Below, piece by piece: positions 54,301 to 64,000 of a stretch of 64,000 bases of DNA. The notes below the pieces were generated by a model. That model ran no database searches. It saw only the letters and a list, made by a program, of their open reading frames with translations, and had not been told where the DNA came from. The stretch is taken from NCBI RefSeq assembly GCF_008831285.2, contig NC_045149.1:5385500-5449499 (forward strand). Direction: 5' to 3'. The stretch comes from Nymphaea colorata. Its lineage: Eukaryota > Streptophyta > Magnoliopsida > Nymphaeales > Nymphaeaceae. Position numbers and translations under genes: made by a program. The first letter of the stretch is position 1. Each line of letters starts with the position of its first letter.

Positions 54301-55623
54301 GTCTTGTGGCCAAAGGGTTTAGCAAAAAATATGGGATTGATAACTTGGAGACCTTTGCTCCCGTTGCAAAAATGAAGACAGTTAGAGTTGTTATGTCCCT
54401 AGCTGTGATGAAGGAGTGAAAGATGTACCAACTTGACGTTAAGAATGCCTTCCTCAATAGTGATCTCGAAGAAAAAGTGTATATGCGCATGCCTCCAGGA
54501 TATGAAGAACCAGAGAAATGTTGTAAGCTGGAAAAGGCTTTATATAGTCTCAAGCAGTCCCCCAGAGCATGCTTCGAACGACTGAGACGAGTGATGCAAC
54601 ATCATGGGTACAATCAAGGGAATGGAGACCATACTCTGTTTGTGAAGAAAAAGGAGGGCAGGGTCACTCTTTTACTTGTCTATGTGGATGACATGATTGT
54701 CACCGGTAATGATGAGGAGGAGATCATCAAGTTGAATGGGTTACTGGCTACGGAATTTGATCTCAAGGATCTTGGCAAGCTGAGGTATTTTCTTGGTATT
54801 GAGATTGCTAGATCTAGTACCGGCCTTGTGCTAAGCCAAAGGAAATACACATTAGATCTATTGGAAAAGACTAGTAAATTGGGGTGTAGACCTGCTTCTA
54901 CCCCACTTGACACTGGACACAAGTTGAACCTTAGAGATGGAGAGCTGCTCTGTGAAGAAGCTAAGAGAAGATATCAACGTCTGGTTGGGAAGTTGATTTA
55001 TCATACCTCACGAGACCAGATATCACTTTTGCGGTGAATGTATTGAGTCAATTCATGCATGCTCCTACTGATGCACATCTGAAGGAAATCCTGGCAAGGG
55101 ACTCTTGTACGTGAAACAAGAGACTGTAGAGATCGAGGGGTATTCAGATGCAGACTGGGCAAGTTATGCTGATACCAGACGGTCTACTACAGGATATTGT
55201 ATCTACTTGGGAGGAAACCTTGTCGTATGGAGGAGCAAGAGAGAGGATGTATGTTCTCGATCTAGTGCAGAGGCAGAATATAGAGCCGTTGCTATGGGAG
55301 TGTCAGAGTTACTATGGTTGAAAATATTGCTGACTGTTATTGGAATAAAGATTGAAGGACCTATGAAAATGTACTGTGATAACAAGTCTGCAATCAATTT
55401 AGCCAACAACCCTATTCTACACGATAGAACAAAGCATGTTGAGATTGACCGTCACTTCACTCGTGAAAGGATTGATGCTAAGGAATTAATCCTACCTTCC
55501 ATGAAGTCTGAAGACCAAACCGCCGATGTTCTGACGAAGGCTCTATCCTCTACTTCGTTCGAGAGAAATGTATCCAAGTTGGGCATGTTTGATATGTATG
55601 CCCAACTTGAGGGGGAGTGTTGA
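51341..55623 (+). pseudogene. C gag-pol pseudogene, colinear with A
   Basis: The same polyprotein as A from MAVSSLSTVN to MYAQLEGEC, but broken. In-frame stops lie in the zinc knuckle (CTH-stop-KK, 52112), at the end of the protease region (52567), after integrase (53570), at 53857 and at 54417. Frameshifts lie near 52276, 52745 and 53740. A ~32-bp deletion in RNase H near 55085 removes sequence between two CTGAAG words. RT motif LVYVDDMIVTGND remains. The leader 51017-51340 is GC-rich and codon-open in the gag frame. Confidence 0.93.
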
Positions 55624-55860
55624 AGTATGTTAGACGGGTCTCGGGACCGGGTCCGGATCCATCTTGTAGCCCTTGTTGGGCATTACTTAAGTCGTGTAAC
55701 CCTAATCCTTATGAGTAATGAAATCTTAAGAGAGAGAGAGTCTGGCGGCTAGTGGGCAACCAGCTCCTCCTCATCCGTGGTTTTTTTTCCTCTTGTTGAG
55801 GGTTTTTCCATGTTACATTGTGTTCCTCGTATTCTCTTTCTCTGTGCTCCTGTTTCTACA
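55618..55860 (+). repeat. C 3' LTR (243 bp)
   Basis: TGTTGAAGTATG ... TTTCTACA. It is shorter than the 5' copy by one 11-bp deletion. Confidence 0.92.
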
Positions 55861-56029
55861 CTTCCATTATTGTACCCTATTCTCTACTTAAAGAGAGATT
55901 AGGGATTGGCTGGAGTCTTTACACAAGAGAGACATATAAAGTTGTAAAAAGACAAAGTAAGACTCTAACTTTTAAATAATCAGAAAACTACCACACTTAA
56001 AATAATAAACTTTCTGATTTCAACACTCC

Positions 56030-59000
56030 CCCTCAAGCTGGAGCATAGATATCAACTATGCTCAACTTGTCACAACATATAGAGAAATCTCCAATCGGAA
56101 GAGCCTTAGTAAACATATCTGCTGTCTGATCTTCAGAAGCTACATGAACCGTAGACACCACACCTTTTTGTATAAGATCCCGAACATAATGACAATTCAC
56201 CTTTATGTGCATAGTTCTTTCATGAAATAGTGGATTGTTTGCAATGTAAGTTGCAGCCTTGTTATGCAGTACATTTTCATAGGAAGAGAAACATGAATAC
56301 TCATATTTGTTAGCATAGATTTAACCCATGTCATCTCAGTAGCTGTTTGAGCCATTGCTCTATATTCAGATTCTGCACTTGATATAGAGACTACATTTTG
56401 TTTCTTGTTTCTCCATGATATGAGGTTGCTCTCAACAAAGATATAGAGTCACTGATAGATTTTCTATCATCAACAGACCCTGTATAGTCAGCATCACTGT
56501 AAACAACAATGTCTAGAGATTCACCTTTCTTAAAAAAGATGCCTCTGCCTGCGGATGACTTTAGGTATTTCAACACCATCAACGCAGAATTCCAATGGAC
56601 TTTCCTAGGCTTTTCCATAAACTGACCTAGTTTCCCAGCAACCAAGCTAATGTCTGGTCTTGTTACGGTAACATAAAAAAGTTTGCCAATGAGAAACCTA
56701 TAAGATCGTGAATCCACTAGCTCTGATTGATTAGTTTTGATCTGAGTGTAACCCTTAGTCACTAATCGAGCTTTATATCTCTCTATAGACCCACCTAAAT
56801 GGTACTTGACTGTAAATACCCATTTGGAGCCTAGAATATCACAATTTTCAGGTGGATCAACCAATTCCCAGGTACCACGTTGTACGAGAGCATCCATCTC
56901 ATCTTGCATAGCTTTCCACCATTTACAGTCTAATAATGTCTGTTGATGACTAGTTGGTACAGTATGGACTGACATAGCTGTAAGTTGTCATCAAGATGGT
57001 CAAAGGAAACAAAGTGTGAGATAGGATGCATGGTACACTGTCTCTTGTATCTGCGCAGGGCTATAGGCAAGTCTTGAGAATGATCAATGTCAGGTATACT
57101 TACTTCAATGGAGCTCACATCCTGAGAAGATTTTGATGGTCGCCCATGAGAGGGATCCTGTCAACCAGTGTAGACCAATGGAGGGTGCTAGAAACTATTC
57201 ATAGTCAGAGTAGGAGAGGGAAAAGATTGCAACGGGATAAGAGGAATAGGTAGAGGAATAGAACATGACATCTCAGATGACACAAAAGTAGGACTAAAGT
57301 AGGACTGAGACTCGAAGAAAGTGACATTCGCACTGATATACTCTTTTTGAGTTAACGAGTCAAAGCACTTGTATCATTTTTGGTTTCGATGATAGCCAAC
57401 GAACACACTTAATGGCTTGAGCAGAAAGTTTATCACGTTTAGGCCCAAGAATGTGAATAAAACAGGTACACCCAAAAACTCTAGGTGCAACAAGAAATAA
57501 GCTTCGATTGGGATAAATAAGTTTAATCGGTACTTTGTTCTCAATGAATGATGATGGTAAACGATTCGTAAGGTAACAAGCCATAAGTATGACATCACCT
57601 CACAAGTATGCAGGTACATGATTATAAAACATTAGGGTACGAGCAACAGTTAGAAGTTGTCTATGCTTTCGTGCGGCAACTTCATTCTGTTGTGAGGTAT
57701 GAGGGCATGTAAATTGAGGAGAGATATCATTTCCAGCATAAAAGGTCGTTAAGATAGATGATTTGAACTCGAGAACATTATCAGTGCGAATACACTTAAC
57801 TACAGAACCAAATTGAGTTTTTATTTCAATAATCAGGTTTTTGAGAATACAAAGTACTTCAGACCTTTCTTTCAAAAGGAATACCCAACTAACTCGAGAG
57901 AAATCATCAACAACGACTAGAAAATACCTAAACTTAGATCAGCTAGCATCCCTGCTAGGCCCCCATACATCAACATGAAGAAGATCATACAACCCTTGAC
58001 TCCACGGACTGAGACTCGAAGGAAAACTACTACGAGTGTGCTTGCCAAGTTGACAAGCCTCACATTGAAAAGACTCTGGGATTAAGAGATTAGGTAGGAT
58101 ATAACGATGCTTAGGCCCTGAAGGATGACCGAGCCAGAGATGCCACTGGAAGAATGTAGACTTTGATGTAGAAGAGGTAGCAGCAAGACCCATAGGAGCT
58201 GCAGGATGTAGACACCTCCTTTCTCATAGCCGCCACCAATCGTCTTCTCAGTTTGTAAGTCCTGAAATGAGCATGAACCAGGGTAAAAAATAATGCGACA
58301 GTGTAAATCAGTAGTCAACTGTTTGACAGAGAGCAAATGAGATGGAAATTCAAGAGCATATAAAACATGTAGAATGGTCATGAACTGAGAAAGTTTCACA
58401 TCTCCATAACCTAATATGGGTGACATTCTACCATCTGCAATGTTGACATGACGTGGCTAAGAGAATCTATGTAAAGTAGTGAAAGAACTAGGTCTACTGC
58501 AGAAGTGTTTTGATGCTTCTGAGTCAATAATCCAAGAGATACTTGAACCAGACGTGGATGTACCTGCTGAGAAGGCTCAATCAATCAAAGTTGTGGAAGC
58601 TGAAGCCTGTGAGGCTTTGTGTGCCAAAAAATGCTCATTCTCATATCTGTCAATGCTAACTGTAACTGTCTCTGGTACTGTGCTAGACGAAGGGCCGTCC
58701 ACATTAGGAGTGGCAACCTGTGCCTCTTGCCATGTTTAGTGACCATACCTCCATCCTATGATATAGTGGATGGACGACCATGTTTATCCCAACAACGATC
58801 CTCCAAGTATCCCATCTTGCCACAATAGGTGCATTGGAACCTCCCACGACCACTAGTTCCACAACCTATACCTCTTCCTCTGGCACTGTAGGTGGTGCCC
58901 TGACCACGACCACCTCCCACAGCAAGAGCATAAGCTGGCGTCACACCAGCTGGTTGGGACAAGCTAATAGCCAGATGACTAAGTCTGTTGTATGCATCAA

Positions 59001-59580
59001 AGAGATTAGGAATTTCACTCTCAATGAGCATCTGATCCTTGGCAGCAACATACTCAAGAGTCAGACCAGCGAGAAACTTTGCAACTATGGTAGGTTCAAA
59101 GTGTGACTTATAACAAGATTTGCATGGAGGGCACAAGAATATCAGTCTTTCATAGGTCGCTTTAACAGATGCAAAGTACTGTGATAGATTTTGATTTTCC
59201 TATTGAAGATTGTGCAACTCCTATTCAACTTGAAGGATTTTACATACGTTTTTGTCTTGTGAATATGTCTGCTTAAGAAATTCCCACATCTCCTTAGAAG
59301 TAGTAGTATAGTAAGCAATAGTAGAAGTAATTTGTGGTTGGACGCTGTTCATAATCTAAGCCATAACCATGTTTTCGTCATCTTCCCAGGTCATGTACTT
59401 CTTTGACTTGTCAATAGGTTCATCTTCATCAATAATGTGCTTCTTTCAATGTCCTTTGACTGACAGCATAAAGGACCTAGACCACAATTCATGGTTGTGT
59501 CCATTAGATCCATAGGAGAAGGGATTTCTAGCTCCTTTATGATCATTGCCACCCTCTGGTTTGTGATTCTCAGCCATAAT
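56030..59580 (-). pseudogene. B2 gag-pol remnant with a deleted reverse transcriptase core
   Basis: From MAENHKPEGGN near 59577 the minus strand runs through Gag, zinc knuckle CTYCGKMGYLEDRC near 58810, a protease region, pre-integrase CEACQLGKHTRSSF near 58040, integrase (RTDNVLEFKSS, QNEVAARKHRQLL) and RT start (RWKAM-like, KARLVTKGYTQ near 56750). There the frame jumps to NQSELVDSRSYRFLIGKL, skipping about 190 codons including YVDD. RNase H with SDADYTGSVDDRKS follows. Many other stops and shifts. Confidence 0.85.
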
Positions 59581-59712
59581 GAACCACAACAGGAATTAAG
59601 ACCAAGAATACCACGATAAAAATTGTGTGGCAGGTAGAACACAAAAAAGACAGTCCTATTTGCAATTAATCAGTCATGCAAATGGGTTGATAAGCCAAAC
59701 AGAAATCAGCTA

Positions 59713-59988
59713 TGTAGAAACACGCAACGGAAAGGAGAAACGGAGAAGAAACACACGATATACGTGGAAAACCTTAAGAAGAGGTGAAAAACCACGGAGA
59801 AGCTCTAACCTAGGGGCAACACCGCAACCCTAGGAGAGAGAATATTATTTTCACTTAATCACCAATTACACAATAAGTGAGATTATATAAGAGGGAGACC
59901 CGCCTAGGGTACCGAGCCACTCTCGGTACCTGCGCCCATGGACCGGGTCCATATCTAGACCCGGTTCCCTATACAAGATATTCTAACA
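59713..59988 (-). repeat. D 3' LTR (276 bp)
   Basis: Starts TG, ends CA, next to the purine tract. It includes CGGTACC and GACCCGGT words. Confidence 0.85.
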
Positions 59989-62900
59989 CTCCCCTCAAGC
60001 TTGGCATACATGTCAAACATGCCAAGCTTGCTCACATTTTTCTCGAATTGAGATGTACATAAGGCTTTGGTTAAAACATCTGCAATTTGATCTTCAGACT
60101 TCATATACGGCAGGATCAACTCCTTTGAATCTATGCATTCCCGTTTGAAGTGGCGATCAATCTCCACATGTTTAGTTCTGTCATGCAGGACGAGATTATT
60201 TGCAAGGTTAATCGCAGACTTGTTGTCACAGTACATCTTCATCTTCTCTTCCGTTTCAACACCAATATCTGCTAGAAGAATCTTTAACCATAACATTTCT
60301 GTAACTCCCATAGCAACAGCCCTGTATTCAGCCTCAGCACTGGATCTAGAGCAAACTTCCTGCCTTTTACTTCTCCATACAACCAGGTTACCCCCCAGAA
60401 AGATGCAGTACCCTGTGGTAGACCTCCTAGTATTAGTGCACCCTGCCCAATCTGCGTCAGAGTATCCTTCAATATTAAGTTGGTCTTGCTGAGTATATAG
60501 TAATCCTTTCCCTGGGTCATTTTTTAGGTATCCCAACACTCTTTTTGCACTCTTCCAATGACAGTCAGTTGGAGCATGCATAAACTGACTCAACACATTC
60601 ACAGCATAAGTAATATCAGGGCGAGTAAGAGTAAGATAGATGAGCTTACCAACCAACCTCTGATACCGCCCTTTTCCTTCCTCATCCAGGATGTTGCCAG
60701 TTTTGATGTTTATCTTTGTACCAGATTCCATTGGAGTTAGAAAGGGCCTACATCCAAGTTTACCTGTCTCCTTTAAAAGATCCAGAGTGTATTTCCTTTG
60801 GCTCATAACAAGCCCCGTCTCTGACCGAGCAATCTCTATTCCCAGAAAGTACCTCAGTTTACCCAGATCTTTAAGATCAAATTCGGCAGCTAACCTCTCC
60901 TTCATCTTCCTTTTCTCTTCTTCATCGTCACCTGTGACTATCATATCATCAACATAAACAAGAAGAAGACTTACCAGGCCATTTCTATGCTTAATTAATA
61001 GGGTGTGATCACCATTTCCCTGTTTGTATCCATTAGTCTTCATCACTATTCTCAGTCTTTCAAACCATGCTCTAGGAGACTGCTTTAATCCATACAAGGC
61101 TTCCTTGATATGACAACATTTTCCGCTTTGAGCATATCCAGGAGGCATGCTCATGTAGACCTCTTCTTCTAGATGGCCATTCAAGAAAGCATTCTTGACA
61201 TCAAGCTGATCCATGCTCCACTTTTTTTGCACGGCAAGTGCTAAGATGACCCTCACAGTTTTCAGTTTGGCGACAGGGGCAAAGGTTTCAAGATAATCAA
61301 TACCATATTTTTGGATGAACCCCTTTGCAACAAGACGAGCCTTATACCTTTCCACAGTACCATCCGGTTTGTACTTCACATTGAACACCCACTTGGAACC
61401 AACTAAATGAGTCCCCTTGGGAATATCAACTACGTCCCAAGTGTCATTCTTCGCCAAGGCATCCATCTCCTCTGTCATGGCCTGTAGCCATTTAGGATCC
61501 TCTCTAGCATCTTCCGCACACCTAGGAATCACAGACTTAGACAGGGATGTAATAAAGCATTTATAATCCTTACTAAGTTTCGCATAAGAAACAAATCTCT
61601 GAATAGGATGAGAAGTACATGACCTGGTGCCCTTACGCAAGTCTATAGGAAGCTCTTCATTGATTGGACTTGGTTCATCCGTGGAACTTACAGGATTGGG
61701 ATTGGTTACATCAATATTCTCAACCACATCTGTCTTCTTCCTGGTGTACACCTGGCCAAACAAGTGATCACGGGCTGTGGACTGATTATCAACAAGGTCC
61801 CCATCCATGTGACTGCCTCTATCATCACTACCAGTGTTATCGCTGACTGTGTCTATCACACTGTGACTAGCCTTGTAATCCAAGAAATCCATAAACTGAA
61901 TCAACAGATTTGAGGAATACTCTTCACTACTATTCCCTAGACACTCCCCCTGAAGAGGATTCACAGGAAAGTATGCCTCATGTTCATGAAAAGTAACATC
62001 CCGGGAGACATAGACTTTAGAAGTAGTAGGATCAACACATTTGTATCCCTTCTGAGTGGAGGAATACCCCAGGAAGACCGCCTTGATAGACCGAGGGTCA
62101 AGTTTTTTGAGGGTGGGACTATGGTTATGAACAAAACAGACACACCCGAACACCCGAGGGGTAAGAGGCCAGGGATTCTGAGTAGGCCAAAGCATAGAAT
62201 ACGGGAAATGACCCTGCAACACACTGGTAGGCATACGGTTAATAAGGTGGGCACTAGTGAGAAGTGCATCACCCCAGTAGCGCTTAGGAACCTGCCATGG
62301 AACATAAGAGCCCGGGTGACATCCAATAAATGACGATTCTTCCGTTCAGCCACGCCATTTTGGGGAGGTGTGTAACTACAGGACGTTTCATGAACAATAC
62401 CCTTGCTCTTCAAGAAATCATCTAGGGATTGAGAGACATACTCTCTAGCATTATCAGTGCGGAAAGCCTGAACAGAGGTCTGAAACTGAGTCTCAACAAA
62501 AGCCACAAATTTTTTGACAATAACAGGAACTTCACTACGTTCTTTCAACAGGTACACGAACGTACAACGGGAGTAGTCATCAATAAGAGTCATAAAGTAA
62601 TAAAAACCACGACAAGTGGGTACTCCCGAAGGACCCCAAACATCAGAGTGAACCAAAGCAAATGGACGAGTGGTTTTATTGAAAGAAATAGGGTACGAAG
62701 CCCTAACATGTTTAGCCAACTGACACACTTCACAGGTGAATGAGTCCATAGAAACAAAATGGAAAAGCCTAGGAAACAACTTCTTAATCAACGGAAACGG
62801 AAGATGACCAAGCCGCTTGTGCCATCGCATAATGGTAGATCTGTCCTCCATGCCAGACAACTGTCCACTAGTGGCTGAAATAAGAGCAGACGCAACCTGC

Positions 62901-64000
62901 ACGGGCAATCTGTAGAGTCCTTCAATAGCCGAACCAATCCCAATCTTCTGCCCCGTCACCAAGTCCTGCAGGAAACAACGATCAGCAGAAAATATTAGAT
63001 TGCAATTGAGTTCTTTGGTAATACTGCTGACAGATAACAAATTCACAGGAATATTGGGAACATGAAGAGCATTATGAAGACAATATTTATTCAACAATGA
63101 CAAACTCCCTTTTACAGCTACAGAGATAGAAGAACCATCAGCCATAGACACACGTTGCTGTCCAGAAGACAATTTGTATTCTTGAAACATCTTAGGGTCC
63201 CCTGTCATATGATGCGTAGCTCCACTGTCAACAATCCAATCACCATGTGAGGAATTACCTGGATCACTAGTGGCAACAAGAGCTTGGGCTAACTTAGCCC
63301 CCTCAGACGTAGAAGCGTCCTCCTGAGTAGTAGACAGCCGGCTAATATACGCTTGCAATTCTTTAAGTTGATCGGAGGAAAGCTTTGATTTGACAACATT
63401 TGAAGAGCTATTCTGACTAGACTCAGGCACAGAAGGACTCCGCCGACTAGGAGGAGGACGACCCCGAACAAGCCGCCTCTCAGGGTGAAGATCCCAACAA
63501 AAATCAACAGAATGTCCCAATTTGTTGCAATGGCTACACCGTCGAGCCGGACGCTGTCCAGTCCCTGAAGCCCGACTAACAAAGGCTGAAGGAGAACACC
63601 CCTGACTGGAGTCACTATGCATCACCTGGCGTCATTGTTCCTCAGATTCCACTCGAGCATACACCTCTTCACTCCCAGGAATCTCATCACAGTTGAGAAT
63701 TTGACTCCGAATGGATTCAAACTCATCACGCAGACCTCCAAGGAAAAGAAAAGTACGATCCATCCATTCCTTGTCCCAGTACAAGGCATGATCAGAACCA
63801 CAGTGCCAGTCATCATTCACATGATAGTCGAGTTCCTCCCATTTAGTCTTCAGGGCCGCAAAATAAGATGCCACAGACAAATCACCCTGTTTAAGAGAGT
63901 AGATGCTGCGTTTAATCTGATACGTACGCAAAACTCCCTTCTTACGACCATACATCCTTGCGAGTACCGTCCACATATCATAAGAAGTCGACTTCCACAG
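59955..64000 (-). pseudogene. D gag-pol, nearly intact, one stop and one frameshift visible
   Basis: Gag from the right edge (MWTVLARMYGRKKGVLRTYQ) reaches EEQ and an in-frame TGA at 63632-63634, then continues in the same frame through the zinc knuckle CSHCNKLGHSVDFC, protease WIVDSGATHHMTG near 63220, integrase CEVCQLAKH, RTDNAREYV, NGVAERKN. Near 62308 a frameshift follows RALMFH. The rest (62234-59955) is open: YVDDMIVTGDD near 60945, SDADWAGC, SSAEAEYRA, ending MYAKLEGS. Because the purine tract has one G fewer than in A, the frame reads on into the LTR for about ten residues. Confidence 0.9.

Larger units (their letters stand above)
50750..55860 (+). mobile_element. C: decayed full-length Copia element, same family as A
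   Basis: 5' LTR 50750-51003 (254 bp, ending TA instead of CA), primer site at 51004-51016, leader, gag-pol 51341-55623, purine tract, 3' LTR 55618-55860 (243 bp). Target duplication CTTCC at 50745-50749 and 55861-55865. Inserted in the 3' LTR of B2. Confidence 0.94.
50695..64000 (-). mobile_element. B2: degenerate Ty1/Copia element interrupted by C and D
   Basis: Same family as B1. The 3' LTR lies at 50695-50749 plus 55866-56025 (215 bp when C is removed), followed by the complement of the purine tract CTCCCCCTC at 56026. The internal region runs from 56030 to 59712, where D starts. The 5' end lies beyond the window. C sits in its LTR with a CTTCC duplication; D sits in its leader. Confidence 0.88.
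59713..64000 (-). mobile_element. D: Copia element, 3' LTR and most of gag-pol, runs off the right edge
   Basis: 3' LTR 59713-59988 (276 bp, plus strand TGTAGAAAC ... TTCTAACA), the complement of a short purine tract (CTCCCCTC), then the coding region to the window end. Inserted in the B2 leader; the candidate target duplication AGCTA (59708-59712) cannot be checked here. The protein resembles A and C but the LTR is different. Confidence 0.88.

Overview
The window is nuclear DNA from a flowering plant with a large, retrotransposon-rich genome. The evidence is two recognisable plant nuclear genes split into many short exons with GT-AG introns, at least nine Ty1/Copia and two Ty3/Gypsy elements or relics, an L1-type LINE relic, MITE-like repeats and long dinucleotide microsatellites. 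The species cannot be fixed from sequence alone.

Layout. Two host genes lie on the minus strand. MSH4 (meiotic MutS homolog) starts at 23928; its first eight exons (231 codons) run down to 9143 and the rest lies past the left edge. CYP57/CWC27 (spliceosome-associated cyclophilin) ends at 33745; ten exons run up to 46452 and the first ~75 codons are not found before the right-hand transposon block. Splice phases agree across every junction read in both genes, with no internal stop. The 24-33.7 kb interval between them holds a decayed gypsy integrase region, microsatellites and unrecognised repeats.

Transposons occupy the introns. MSH4 intron 8 (more than 9 kb in view) holds a dead Copia element, B1, which is split by A, a 5.3-kb Copia element with identical 249-bp LTRs, a 5-bp target duplication and an open 1441-codon gag-pol. 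MSH4 intron 6 (10.1 kb) holds F, a 5.1-kb Copia element with identical 165-bp LTRs and an open 1401-codon gag-pol, inserted into a LINE relic, plus an older composite Copia relic. MSH4 intron 4 holds a Copia integrase relic. CYP57 introns hold Copia fragments (34.8-35.5 kb, 44.1-45.6 kb), AT-rich foldback-type repeats near 40-41 kb, and a gypsy element (G, 46805-50357). Beyond G is B2, a second member of the B1 family, interrupted by C (a decayed relative of A, in the B2 LTR) and by D (another Copia element, in the B2 leader, running off the right edge).

A and F look potentially autonomous and recent. B1, B2, C, D, E, G and the smaller relics carry stops, frameshifts or deletions. I looked for a novel multi-gene system and did not find one. 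The main points of interest are two housekeeping/meiotic genes whose introns have become transposon stacks, the two intact young Copia elements, the GC-rich repeated leaders of the young elements, and a 21-nt microexon.
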